Assembly (NCBI RefSeq): GCF_003288805.1
Contig: NZ_NHYK01000015.1
Location: forward strand, 1 to 43,134
Reading direction: 5' to 3'
Origin: Helicobacter sp. 10-6591
GTDB lineage: Bacteria > Campylobacterota > Campylobacteria > Campylobacterales > Helicobacteraceae
DNA: 43,134 nt
Under the pieces are notes generated by a model that did no database searches, was not told where the DNA came from, and saw only the letters and a program-made list of their open reading frames with translations. Positions 16,270 to 27,288 of the stretch are shown here, piece after piece (within the stretch, counting starts at the first letter, position 1; every line of letters starts with the position of its first letter). The translations under genes and the position numbers were made by a program.

Positions 16270-17721
16270 TCAAATAAGGATTCCAAAAACATTTTCATAA
16301 GCTTGAAATACCTTCAGAATCGCAATTTCCACTAGTATTATTATAACCAGCACAATACAAGCTTTTGGATTGTTTAAAATATGAAGAAACTTGTTTGTAC
16401 CAAAGATTCTAATGGTGAGCCAAAAATACAATACACCGCCAAGTGATGAGGCCAGAGCTAATCCCACTACGCCAAAAGGCTGCATAAGTACAAGAGAAAA
16501 TCCAACGCCACAAAGCAGTGAGATGGCAGAGATTTTTGCGGCCTTGCCTTGTTGTTTCCTTGCATAAAGCCAGAGCGAGAAGATTCTTGCCAATCCAAAA
16601 GGCAGTAAACCTACCATATACCCAGCAAATGCCCCAGCTACAGCCAGAGTATCCTCACGCATAAATTTTCCGCGCTCAAAAAGTAGCCAGATAATCTCTT
16701 CTCTCAAGATGATTCCGCCAACTACGCACACACATAATATAGTAGCTAGCAACCAAAATGCTCTTTTTAAAAGCATGAGTGCTTTTTGCTCTTCTTTGTT
16801 TCTGACTGCTTTAGCGATCGTAGGAAAGAGTGCGCTAGATGCAGCTATAGCAAAGACTGCTAATGGCAGCTGAAAGATTCTATTTGCATAATAAAGATAG
16901 CTGATTGCCCCTGTAGTTAGAAATGAAGCAATGAGTGTATCAAGAAAAGAGGCGATTTGTGCAGTGGAGCTGCCAAGAAGTGCGGGGAAAAACTGTTTAA
17001 AAAATCCATTAACATCATTCAAAATAGAATCTAGCTTCTTGGGAAGTTTTTTGGAGTATTTGATTGCTTGGATAATCTCATATATCCCTATGCTAAATAA
17101 CCTTAAGAGCTTGAGCCTAAAAAGTGGATAGAAGTGCAAAAGTATCTGTGCAAAGCCACCACACAAAACACCATAGCTAAGGACATATACTGCTTTTATC
17201 TCATTTTCATCTCGCGCGATAAAAAGTGCGATGATCATACAAATATTAAGCAGAGCAGTGTTATAAGCACTTACCCAAAAGCAGTTTTTGTATTGCAAAA
17301 GTGCGCTCAAGAAGCTTGCACAAAAGATAAGCTCCAGATACCAGAAATTAATAGCCACGATGGGTTTGGCAAGCTCTATTTGCACATCATCAAAGCCAGA
17401 TGCAAGAGCTTTGGTAAAAAAACCGCTAAACTCCCATACACAAAGACTTAGTACAAAAATAAAGCAAAAAAAAACATTGAAAATAATCACACTAAAAGCA
17501 GCCTTTTTCCTTGTGTCTATAAAGCTTGGCAAAAAGCTTTGGACAAATGCGCCCTCAGCAAAAATACGACGAAAAAGATTGGGTAATTTGAATGCCACAA
17601 AAAAAATATCGCTTGCAATCCCAGCGCCCAAAAATAATGCCATACACAAATCACGGATAAAGCCAAAAACACGAGAGCACAATATCCCCATACTGTTTGT
17701 AAGAAATGCCTTAAATACCAA
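16270..17721 (-). CDS. murJ: Lipid II flippase MurJ
   Basis: The 483-residue product is a polytopic MOP-superfamily transporter that moves lipid II across the inner membrane for peptidoglycan synthesis. The N terminus has the family signature FLTNSMGILCSRVFGFIRDL, and VAFKLPNLFRRIFAEGAFVQ and FLPSF follow. About 13-14 hydrophobic helices are visible, with the mid-protein LGSSTAQIASFLDTLIASFL typical of MviN/MurJ. It is the only lipid II flippase candidate in the window and lies in a cysS-murJ-ppk1 minus-strand run. Confidence 0.95.
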   Translation of the reverse strand: MVFKAFLTNSMGILCSRVFGFIRDLCMALFLGAGIASDIFFVAFKLPNLFRRIFAEGAFVQSFLPSFIDTRKKAAFSVIIFNVFFCFIFVLSLCVWEFSGFFTKALASGFDDVQIELAKPIVAINFWYLELIFCASFLSALLQYKNCFWVSAYNTALLNICMIIALFIARDENEIKAVYVLSYGVLCGGFAQILLHFYPLFRLKLLRLFSIGIYEIIQAIKYSKKLPKKLDSILNDVNGFFKQFFPALLGSSTAQIASFLDTLIASFLTTGAISYLYYANRIFQLPLAVFAIAASSALFPTIAKAVRNKEEQKALMLLKRAFWLLATILCVCVVGGIILREEIIWLLFERGKFMREDTLAVAGAFAGYMVGLLPFGLARIFSLWLYARKQQGKAAKISAISLLCGVGFSLVLMQPFGVVGLALASSLGGVLYFWLTIRIFGTNKFLHILNNPKACIVLVIIILVEIAILKVFQAYENVFGILI

Positions 17722-17748
17722 ATAATCCCCTTTGAAAACTGATTCTGA

Positions 17749-19842
17749 CTAGCTCTCGCCCATCATTTTTTTGATAAGTCTCTTTGCTTTCGTTCCTTGA
17801 CTTTTCTTGGTGGTATCATAAAGCGCATTTGTCATCTCTTCAAACAAATCTTGGGCGCTAAGAGGCTTTTGTTTTTCTGGTGGCAGAAGTTTTTTGTATT
17901 CGCCATTGCTTTGGAGCTCGTGGATTTGTGTATTATCTTTGAGTTGGATATTTACAATCTCAAATAATTTTTGTGTGATTGTATTGCTAATAGAGGGAGT
18001 AAGAATCTCGATTCGGCGCTCTAGATTACGCGGCATGATGTCTGCTGAAGCAAAATAAATTGGCACATCGGCATTTTTAAAATAGTAGATTCTGGCATGC
18101 TCTAGGTATTTGCCAATAAGGGAGAATACGCGTATATTTTCGCTTACACCTTTAACCCCCGGGCGTAGGCAGCATATGCCTCGCACAATCAGATCTATCT
18201 TTACACCCGCTTGAGCTGCGCGATAAAGCGCTTGGATAATATCAGTATCCACAAAAGCATTTGCCTTCATGATGATGCGTCCTTGCTCACCTTGGTCTAT
18301 TTCCCCTTCGATAAGAGCAAGAAGTTGTGCTTTTATCTGTGTAGGTGCGATTTTGAGTTTGTTTAGTGTGGTTTTGCGTGCATTGCCAGTTGATAGCGCA
18401 TGGAATAGCTTGATTGCATCTTTTGCAATATCTTTGTCTGAGGTGAGCAATGACAAATCTGTATAGACTTTTGCTGTACTGGGATTATAATTGCCAGTGC
18501 CTAGATGCACATATTCCTTAAGTGTATTGCCCACTTTCTTGATGACAAGTGCGATTTTTGCATGCACTTTTAGCCCTGGGATTCCATAAATCACATGCGC
18601 ACCAACTGATTCTAGTCGCTTTGCCCAATGCAGATTGTTCTCTTCATCAAAGCGTGCTTTAAGCTCTACAAGAGCTGTTACTTGCTTATTGTTCTCTGCT
18701 GCTTCAATGAGAGCTTCCACAATTGGAGAGTTCTTACCGACACGATAAAGAGTCATACGGATACTTAAGACATCTGGGTCTTTTGCTGCAGTTTGGATGA
18801 AATTCACGACAGAATCAAAGCTTTCATAAGGGTGGAAGAGCAAGGCATCGCTATTGTCGATAGTGGCAAAAATATCAGTATTTGAATCAAGTGGAGGTAG
18901 GACTTTAGGGTGGAATGGAGCACTGCTTAAGTGTGCATAAGCCTTGCTTCCTACGATTTGCCACAGCCCATTTAAGTTAATAAGATAAGGAATCTTGAAG
19001 GTATAAATATCACAAGGATCCACTTTGACATGGAATCTCACAAATGCAAGCAAATCCTCATCATTTTGCCCGATTTCTAGACGCACGATTTCGCCTTTTC
19101 TGCGAGTTTTTATGCCTTCGCTCATGATTTGGAAAAAGTCATCGGCCTCCTCCTCTTCTATTTCCATATCTGCATTGCGTGTGATTCTAAAGGGGGTATA
19201 GCTTACTATCTCGTAGTTTTCAAAAAACTCTTGCGCAAATTCCCCCACTATCTGCTCTAATGGGATGAACACTCCAGAATCCAGCTCAAAAAACCGCGGC
19301 AAAATACGTGGGATTCTAATCAAGCCATATTTAAAGCCATTAGAATCTTTGAATTTCAATGCGATTGCAAACGAGAGATTATTCAGATGTGGAAAAGGAT
19401 GGGTGGTGTCTACTAGTACAGGCACGATTACAGGGTAAAGATAGTTGAAAAAATATTCTTTGAGAAGTCTTTTTTCGTCTGTGTTTAATTCGCTTACTTG
19501 TTTGATAGAGAGATTTTCTTGTGCAAGTTGTGCTTTGATAGTAGAAAAGATATGTTCTAGTTCCTTTTGTTGTGCGTGGAGATATTTTCTTATTTCTGTG
19601 AGCTGTTGGAGTGGCGTGAGTTTGTCTGCTCCGACTTCTGTGATTCCGCTTGCATAGAGGCGTTTTAATCCCGCGACGCGTATCATGTAAAACTCATCCA
19701 AGTTTGTCCCATAGATTGCTATAAATTTGAGATTATCAAGCAAGAGGATATTTGGGTTTTTAGCTTCATTGAGCACACGGGTGTTAAATCGAAGCCAAGA
19801 AAGCTCACGATTAAAATACATTCTAGAATCTTTGATATCCAT
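17749..19842 (-). CDS. ppk: Polyphosphate kinase 1
   Basis: The 697-residue product has the full PPK1 length. It reversibly polymerises ATP gamma-phosphate into polyphosphate. It starts with the N-terminal domain signature YFNRELSWLRFNTRVLNEA and contains the head-domain segment DTTHPFPHLNNLSFAI. Two catalytic regions are recognisable: the autophosphorylated His of GLKVHAKIALVIKK and the second His of HLGTGNYNPSTAKVYTDL. Further markers are IIMKANAFVDTDIIQALYRA and RGICCLRPG. A 14-base poly-T tract on the coding strand lies about 155 bases upstream and could affect expression. Confidence 0.97.
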   Translation of the reverse strand: MDIKDSRMYFNRELSWLRFNTRVLNEAKNPNILLLDNLKFIAIYGTNLDEFYMIRVAGLKRLYASGITEVGADKLTPLQQLTEIRKYLHAQQKELEHIFSTIKAQLAQENLSIKQVSELNTDEKRLLKEYFFNYLYPVIVPVLVDTTHPFPHLNNLSFAIALKFKDSNGFKYGLIRIPRILPRFFELDSGVFIPLEQIVGEFAQEFFENYEIVSYTPFRITRNADMEIEEEEADDFFQIMSEGIKTRRKGEIVRLEIGQNDEDLLAFVRFHVKVDPCDIYTFKIPYLINLNGLWQIVGSKAYAHLSSAPFHPKVLPPLDSNTDIFATIDNSDALLFHPYESFDSVVNFIQTAAKDPDVLSIRMTLYRVGKNSPIVEALIEAAENNKQVTALVELKARFDEENNLHWAKRLESVGAHVIYGIPGLKVHAKIALVIKKVGNTLKEYVHLGTGNYNPSTAKVYTDLSLLTSDKDIAKDAIKLFHALSTGNARKTTLNKLKIAPTQIKAQLLALIEGEIDQGEQGRIIMKANAFVDTDIIQALYRAAQAGVKIDLIVRGICCLRPGVKGVSENIRVFSLIGKYLEHARIYYFKNADVPIYFASADIMPRNLERRIEILTPSISNTITQKLFEIVNIQLKDNTQIHELQSNGEYKKLLPPEKQKPLSAQDLFEEMTNALYDTTKKSQGTKAKRLIKKMMGES

Positions 19843-19995
19843 TACATTGCCTTGTTTGGAAGTAGTTGCTGGAAGTTATTGTAACCGAAAGTATTTCAAG
19901 GCTATATTAAGAGTCAAAGTGTAATTTTAAGAGATTTTTGGTATCTGGATTTTTTAAAGCAAGCCCATAGACTAAGAAGATAAAACCTCTACTTT

Positions 19996-20009
19996 AAAAA
20001 AAAAAAAAA
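19996..20009. repeat. A14 homopolymer (poly-T on the ppk strand)
   Basis: A run of 14 A residues lies between the 3' end of the cytochrome gene and the ppk start, 154 bases from the ppk ATG. Long A/T tracts in Helicobacter promoters can vary in length and tune transcription. The surrounding 206-base gap (19843-20048) shows no other clear feature. Confidence 0.8.
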
Positions 20010-20048
20010 GCAGTTATCTGTGGTGTATAAATGTGTCTGTAAATACTG

Positions 20049-20456
20049 CTATTCGTATAAGAAAAAATAAATCGCTTCTATTTCTTTGTCAGTCAGGTAA
20101 TAAGTCGGCATAACCCCGATTTTTTTGGAACGCAAGGCTTTTATAAAAGCCCCAAACTCCAGATTTTTTATAGATGGGGCTTTGAGAGTTTTTGCCTTGC
20201 CCTTATGTGAATAATGTGCAATCACACTGCCCTCGCCCTTTTTGCCATGGCATCTATTGCAGCCTATGCCACGGGGATTTTCGTAAAGATTTCTTCCATA
20301 GTCTTTAAAACTTATAAACCCATCAAAGTCATCATGAGAATGTGTGAGGTTTTCAAAACTTGTGCTAGTGTCTGAAGAATCCTGAGCGAAAATCTGTGTA
20401 CAAGAAATGCTAAGAAAAACACTTATAGCAAGGCTAAAATCAAAAAGTCTATTCAT
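20049..20456 (-). CDS. Monohaem c-type cytochrome
   Basis: The 135-residue product has a signal peptide (cleavage near IFAQ, about residue 24) and one haem c motif, CNRCH (Cys66, Cys69, His70), in the context GIGCNRCHGKKGEG typical of class I cytochromes. The likely axial Met is Met116 in GVMPTYYLTDKEIEAIYFFL. It should act as a small periplasmic electron carrier. The partner enzyme is not shown by the neighbourhood (ppk downstream, folD divergent). Confidence 0.9.
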   Translation of the reverse strand: MNRLFDFSLAISVFLSISCTQIFAQDSSDTSTSFENLTHSHDDFDGFISFKDYGRNLYENPRGIGCNRCHGKKGEGSVIAHYSHKGKAKTLKAPSIKNLEFGAFIKALRSKKIGVMPTYYLTDKEIEAIYFFLYE

Positions 20457-20502
20457 ACAAACTGCCTCTGCAAACCGCCAGAATTCTTTTCAAAATTCAT
20501 AG

Positions 20503-20508
20503 TATAAT
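20503..20508 (+). promoter_or_regulatory. -10 element of folD
   Basis: TATAAT in CATAGTATAATACAAC lies 42 bases before the GTG at 20550. A transcript starting near 20515 would leave about 35 bases of leader for that start, but only about 5 for the ATG at 20520, which supports the GTG. Confidence 0.65.
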
Positions 20509-20549
20509 ACAACAATCATATGACGCATTTTAGAGGCAAAAGGGGCAAA

Positions 20550-21413
20550 GTGGAACTTCTTGATGGTAAGAGTCTTAGTATAAAGCTAGAAAACCATCTT
20601 AAACATGAACTCACCACAAGCTCAGTTATTCCCGGTCTTGCTGTTGTGCTTGTGGGCAATAATGCCGCAAGCAGGGCATATGTAAATATGAAAGAATGCG
20701 CGTGCAAACGTGTAGGATTTCGCTCTGTAAAGTTTGAGCTTGATGAGGCTTGCACTCAAGAGGAGCTTTTAGCCCTAACACATAAGCTTAATAATGACCC
20801 CCAAATACATGGAATCTTAGTCCAGCTACCACTTCCTAAACATATTGATACTTCTAAGATTTTGGAATCTATCGCTCCGCACAAAGATGTCGATGGATTC
20901 CATCCGTATAATATTGGTCGGCTAAGTGTTGGATTGGAGTGTTTTGCACCTGCTACTCCATTAGGAGTGATGAATTTACTCAAAGCTTATGACATAGAAG
21001 TCAAAGGAAAAGATGTCACAATTATTGGAGCTAGTAATATTGTTGGCAAGCCTTTAGCCATGCTTATGCATAATGCAGGAGCGACCACTAGCTTATGCCA
21101 CATTCTCACCAAAGATTTAGGCTCTTATACACAGCGTGCTGATATTATATGTGTGGGTGTAGGTAAGCCAAACTTGCTGAAGGCCGCTATGGTGAAGCAA
21201 GGTGCTGTAGTGGTTGATATTGGAATCAATCGCTTAGAATCTGGTGTGCTAGTTGGCGATGTCGAGTTTGAATCTGTAAGCAAAAAATCAAGTTTTATTA
21301 CGCCTGTTCCTGGTGGTGTAGGGCCTATGACTATTATTTCATTGCTAGAAAATACTCTGAAAGCTGCTAGGTTATCTGTAGATTCTCAGGCTTTTTCGCG
21401 TTTTGACACTTAG
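20550..21413 (+). CDS. folD: Bifunctional methylenetetrahydrofolate dehydrogenase/cyclohydrolase FolD
   Basis: The 287-residue product interconverts methylene-, methenyl- and formyl-tetrahydrofolate in one-carbon metabolism. The family markers are present: the N-terminal [34 protein letters not shown] with the catalytic Lys, [29 protein letters not shown], the Rossmann [14 protein letters not shown] and the terminal [20 protein letters not shown]. The GTG at 20550 is preferred over the in-frame ATG at 20520. It gives the usual M-E-L-L-D-G start, has AAGGGG upstream, and fits the -10 position. lepB follows after 33 bases. Confidence 0.95.
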   Translation: MELLDGKSLSIKLENHLKHELTTSSVIPGLAVVLVGNNAASRAYVNMKECACKRVGFRSVKFELDEACTQEELLALTHKLNNDPQIHGILVQLPLPKHIDTSKILESIAPHKDVDGFHPYNIGRLSVGLECFAPATPLGVMNLLKAYDIEVKGKDVTIIGASNIVGKPLAMLMHNAGATTSLCHILTKDLGSYTQRADIICVGVGKPNLLKAAMVKQGAVVVDIGINRLESGVLVGDVEFESVSKKSSFITPVPGGVGPMTIISLLENTLKAARLSVDSQAFSRFDT

Positions 21414-21446
21414 ACATTTTCAAAAATATCATACTAAAGGGAAGCA

Positions 21447-22589
21447 ATGCAGTTTCTGATGAAACTAAAAAATTTTTTTTCAGGTTGGATTGGCACAATT
21501 ATTCTTCTTTTGCTCATTATCTTTTTCTTTGCGCAGCCTTTTATAATTCCTACGCGTTCTATGGTTGGAAGTTTTTTTGAAGGCGATATGCTCATGGTCA
21601 AAAAGTTTAGTTTTGGTGTTCCGATTCCACGCTTGCCACTCATTGATATACCTATCATGCCTGATGTATTTGGCAATGGGCATTTGATCGAGGGGGATCG
21701 CCCACAAAGAGGTGATATTGTCGTGTTTATTCCCCCAATGGAGCAGAATACCTACTATGTCAAGCGCGTTTTTGCTGTGGGTAGTGATGAAGTGCTTTTT
21801 AACAAAGATGGTTATTTTTTGCGCCCAAATGGTGGTGATAAAGAAATAGAACACATCACCAAAACACTGGAGAATCAAGGGATAAAAATACAGCAAAAAT
21901 ACTTTTTTGGAAAAAAATATATACAAGATCCATTCATCACACTCTATGGAGGCATTTCTTATACGCCAATCTATTGGCATAAAGAAGAGTTAGCAAACCA
22001 TCCAAATATACGACCACTTGAAAGAATCGCATACCACTACGACAAAGAAAACCAAAAGTTTTATACAAAAATTTGTGCTAACGGAGATTCTAAAATCTCT
22101 CTTGCTGATAGGAGAAAAGACTGTTCTTTATTTGAGAAATCTTATAGCAATGAAAGTGTGGATAAATTTTTGAAAGTCCAAAATATCACTTTTGCCGAGA
22201 TGCAGTATTTTGAAAGCTTGGGTAGAGCTATGCGTCTAGTACAAAACAATGGCGAGAAAATCTTTTATTTCAAAGTGCCTCAAGATGAGTTTTTTATGGC
22301 GGGTGATAATCGCAATAATAGCTATGATTCTAGATTCTGGGGGAGCGTGCCTTATAGTAATATTATTGGTAAGCCTTGGTTTATCTACTTGAGTTTCAAT
22401 AAGGCAAATAGCGAGGAGATAGGAGCTGATATGGATCTCAAGAAACGTTATAGCGTGCGCTGGGAGAGAATGTTTAAGAGTGTGGATTCGTTAGAAAGAG
22501 ATTCAAAAACCAGACGGGAAAAACTACAATCCCAAGAAGCACAAACTCAGAGACTAGCTGTAGAAGTTTTAGAAAATGACTTTCTTTAG
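21447..22589 (+). CDS. lepB: Signal peptidase I
   Basis: The 380-residue product has one N-terminal membrane helix (about residues 14-31). The catalytic Ser38 is in FIIPTRSMVGSF and the general-base Lys106 is in TYYVKRVFAVGSDEV. The C-terminal box FFMAGDNRNNSYDSRFWG (box E) follows the large beta-sheet insertion. It cleaves secretory signal peptides on the periplasmic side. It is about 90 residues longer than the H. pylori protein as I remember it (about 290). The extra length lies in the insertion (about 118-275) and a charged, helical C-terminal tail (about 320-380). AAGGGAAGC precedes the ATG. Confidence 0.95.
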   Translation: MQFLMKLKNFFSGWIGTIILLLLIIFFFAQPFIIPTRSMVGSFFEGDMLMVKKFSFGVPIPRLPLIDIPIMPDVFGNGHLIEGDRPQRGDIVVFIPPMEQNTYYVKRVFAVGSDEVLFNKDGYFLRPNGGDKEIEHITKTLENQGIKIQQKYFFGKKYIQDPFITLYGGISYTPIYWHKEELANHPNIRPLERIAYHYDKENQKFYTKICANGDSKISLADRRKDCSLFEKSYSNESVDKFLKVQNITFAEMQYFESLGRAMRLVQNNGEKIFYFKVPQDEFFMAGDNRNNSYDSRFWGSVPYSNIIGKPWFIYLSFNKANSEEIGADMDLKKRYSVRWERMFKSVDSLERDSKTRREKLQSQEAQTQRLAVEVLENDFL

Positions 22590-22614
22590 CAAATAAACCA
22601 ATACAAGAGAATAT

Positions 22615-23040
22615 ATGCAAATCTTTATCGCTAGCGATCACGCAGGTTTTGGGTTAAAGGCCTCACTGAGAGCATATTTATTGGATTTGGGATTGGATGT
22701 GCAGGATTTGGGAGTGGATTGTAAGGAGAGTGTGGATTATCCAGACTTTGCAAATGTTCTCTGCCAGCAAGTATTAAAGTGCCAAGGTTCTAAGGGTATT
22801 CTTATTTGCGGGAGTGGGATAGGAATGAGTATTGCCGCTAATAGATTGTGTGGGATTCGCGCTGCGCTTTGTACCGATAGCCTCATGGCGAAGCTAGCAC
22901 GTGCGCATAATGATAGTAATGTCTTATGCCTCGGCCAGAGAATCATAGGAGAGGCTGTGGCCTTTGACATTGTAGAGGCGTTTTTAAATACACCTTTTGA
23001 AAATGGTCGCCACCAAATAAGAGTACAAAAGCTAGGATAG
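22615..23040 (+). CDS. rpiB: Ribose-5-phosphate isomerase B
   Basis: The 141-residue product interconverts ribose-5-phosphate and ribulose-5-phosphate in the pentose phosphate pathway. It shows FIASDHAGFGLK at the N terminus, VDYPDFA, the active-site Cys in KGILICGSGIGMSIAANR, and ARAHNDSNVLCLGQR. The length is normal for the RpiB/LacAB family. It lies between lepB and a small membrane protein, in the same order as H. pylori HP0576 to HP0573 except that I see no gene between lepB and rpiB. Confidence 0.96.
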   Translation: MQIFIASDHAGFGLKASLRAYLLDLGLDVQDLGVDCKESVDYPDFANVLCQQVLKCQGSKGILICGSGIGMSIAANRLCGIRAALCTDSLMAKLARAHNDSNVLCLGQRIIGEAVAFDIVEAFLNTPFENGRHQIRVQKLG

Positions 23041-23049
23041 GGCAGACAA

Positions 23050-23388
23050 GTGGTATTTGTAGCGCAGTGGATTTTTCTTACAGGCTTTATACTCTTTGTG
23101 TTTTATATGATTGTGCGGACGTTTTTTTATAAAAGTGTCGCTCGCAAAGAGGAGAAAAAGTCTGCTTCTATGAAGCTTACATTAAGCGAAGCGGAGATTC
23201 TTATACGCAAGCATCAGCTGCAGCTCCAGAGGGCATTAGGCAATATGGATAATATGCAGCAAGAGATGAATGCACTCAAAAATGAAGTCAAACTTCTCAA
23301 AGCTCGTAATTCCCAATACAGAATCGAAACCGACAAATACAAGGCTCGTATAAAAGAGCTAGAGCAGAAAATCCAAGCATTGCTTTAA
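23050..23388 (+). CDS. Small membrane-anchored coiled-coil protein
   Basis: The 112-residue product has one N-terminal membrane helix (about residues 5-27, AQWIFLTGFILFVFYMIV). A basic stretch follows, then a long heptad-rich coiled coil from about residue 45 to the end (EAEILIRKHQLQLQRALGNM, NALKNEVKLLKARN). The GTG at 23050 is the only good start, with a GGGGC site overlapping the rpiB end. The positional equivalent in H. pylori is an unnamed protein (HP0573, from memory). The architecture suggests a scaffold or tether, but no function is known. Confidence 0.7.
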   Translation: MVFVAQWIFLTGFILFVFYMIVRTFFYKSVARKEEKKSASMKLTLSEAEILIRKHQLQLQRALGNMDNMQQEMNALKNEVKLLKARNSQYRIETDKYKARIKELEQKIQALL

Positions 23389-23406
23389 TACATACGAGGA
23401 GGAGTT

Positions 23407-23937
23407 ATGGATCACCAAAAGCTTAGAGATTCAATAAGAAAGATACCTGATTATCCAAAACCCGGGATTTTGTTTTATGACATCACGACAATGATAGCCA
23501 ACCAAGAAGTGTTTTCACAGCTTATTGGCTCTCTGAAAGAGCGTTATATAAAGCAAAACATAGATTTTATTGTAGGAATCGAATCTCGAGGTTTTATATT
23601 TGGTGCAAGTCTGGCCTATGCACTTGGAATCGGATTTGTGCCAATCCGCAAAAAAGGCAAATTGCCATCTACTACAATCAGCGAGAAATATAGTCTTGAA
23701 TATGGATTTGATGAAGTGGAGATTCACATTGATGCCTTTGAGGGTAAAAAGGGTGCTCGCGTAGTGCTTATCGATGATTTGATAGCCACAGGTGGTACTG
23801 CGCAAGCGAGTGTGAAGCTTATCCAGAGTGCTGGTGGCAAATGCATCGAGGCATGCTTTATCCTAAATCTTGCCGAGCTTGATGGGGTAAAAAATATGGA
23901 AAAACTCACAAAAGTCTTTTGTGTGCTAGATATTTAG
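23407..23937 (+). CDS. apt: Adenine phosphoribosyltransferase
   Basis: The 176-residue product salvages adenine with PRPP to give AMP. It has [20 protein letters not shown] at the N terminus, [28 protein letters not shown] and the PRPP-binding loop [17 protein letters not shown]. The length is usual for bacterial Apt. A strong GGAGGAG site precedes the ATG. Confidence 0.97.
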   Translation: MDHQKLRDSIRKIPDYPKPGILFYDITTMIANQEVFSQLIGSLKERYIKQNIDFIVGIESRGFIFGASLAYALGIGFVPIRKKGKLPSTTISEKYSLEYGFDEVEIHIDAFEGKKGARVVLIDDLIATGGTAQASVKLIQSAGGKCIEACFILNLAELDGVKNMEKLTKVFCVLDI

Positions 23938-23949
23938 GGGCTTTAAGCG

Positions 23950-26156
<2,207 letters not shown>

Positions 26157-26162
26157 TCAAAA

Positions 26163-27257
26163 ATGGCACTTTCTATCGGAATAGTAGGACTTCCAAATGT
26201 AGGCAAATCCACAACCTTTAATGCCCTCACAAAATCACAGAATGCCCAAGCAGCCAATTATCCATTTTGCACCATAGAGCCAAACAAAGCCATCGTAGAA
26301 GTGCCAGATATACGTCTTAAAGTACTAAGTGAGATTGTAAAGCCGCAGAGAATCTTATATGCACAAGTGGAGTTTGTGGATATTGCAGGACTTGTACGTG
26401 GAGCAAGCAAAGGCGAAGGTTTAGGGAATCAATTCTTAGCAAATATCAAAGAAGCGGATGCAATTTTGCATATCGTGCGCTGCTTTGAAGATTCTGATAT
26501 TACGCATGTAGAAAACCGCATAAACCCCGTTGCCGATATTGGGATTATAGAACTAGAACTTGTCCTGGCTGATATTGTTACCTTGCAGAGAAAAATCGCC
26601 AAATTAGAGCGCGAGAGCAAGGCGCAAAAAAATAGCTCCAAAACCTTAGAGGTAGCAAACAAACTTCTTGCGCATTTAGAATCTGATAACCCAGCAAGCA
26701 GTTTTGAAAAAAGCGAGGAATTTGTAGGACTTGATAGAGAACTGCGACTTTTGAGCAATAAAAAGGTCATATATGCTGCAAATGTGGATGAAAAGGGCTT
26801 GAGCAAAGATAATGAATATGTAGAAAAAGTGCGCGAATATGGTGCAAAAAACGGCGCTGAGGTTATCAAGCTCTGCGCGAAAATAGAAGAAGAGATGGTA
26901 GGTCTAGATGACAAAGAGCGTGCAGAGTTTTTAAGCGCGCTTGGGAGCTCAGAATCTGGATTGGAGCAGATTATAAGAAGTGGCTTTAGACTTCTTGGGC
27001 TTATTAGTTATTTTACAGCGGGGGTCAAAGAAGTGCGTGCTTGGACTATTGCCAATGGTACGAAAGCCCCTCAGGCTGCAAGCGTGATACATAATGATTT
27101 TGAGAAAGGCTTTATACGTGCTGAGACTATTAGCTATGATGATTTTGTGAAATACGGCGGTGAGGCAAAAGCCAAAGAATCAGGAGCTATGCGAAGCGAG
27201 GGAAAAGAATATATAGTGCAAGATGGCGATATTATGCGATTCCGCTTTAATGTATAA
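26163..27257 (+). CDS. ychF: Redox-regulated ATPase YchF (OLA1 family)
   Basis: The 364-residue product is an Obg-like P-loop NTPase associated with ribosomes and the stress response. The Walker A region is GIVGLPNVGKSTTFNALT, and the DxxG-type element is VDIAGLVRGASKGEGLGNQF. The G4 position is NVDE, as in the ATP-preferring family, rather than NKxD. The C-terminal TGS domain is evident (WTIANGTKAPQAASVIHNDF, KGFIRAETISYDDF, EYIVQDGDIMRFRFNV). It closes the conserved folD-ychF block. The glycosylation island begins 31 bases later. Confidence 0.97.
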   Translation: MALSIGIVGLPNVGKSTTFNALTKSQNAQAANYPFCTIEPNKAIVEVPDIRLKVLSEIVKPQRILYAQVEFVDIAGLVRGASKGEGLGNQFLANIKEADAILHIVRCFEDSDITHVENRINPVADIGIIELELVLADIVTLQRKIAKLERESKAQKNSSKTLEVANKLLAHLESDNPASSFEKSEEFVGLDRELRLLSNKKVIYAANVDEKGLSKDNEYVEKVREYGAKNGAEVIKLCAKIEEEMVGLDDKERAEFLSALGSSESGLEQIIRSGFRLLGLISYFTAGVKEVRAWTIANGTKAPQAASVIHNDFEKGFIRAETISYDDFVKYGGEAKAKESGAMRSEGKEYIVQDGDIMRFRFNV

Positions 27258-27288
27258 ATAAAATTTAAGAGAGGTTTGGAAACCGGTT

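Noticed and set aside
21473-21480. T8 run near the lepB start as a phase-variation tract
   Set aside because: It is short for a slippage tract in an essential gene, and switching off lepB would be lethal.
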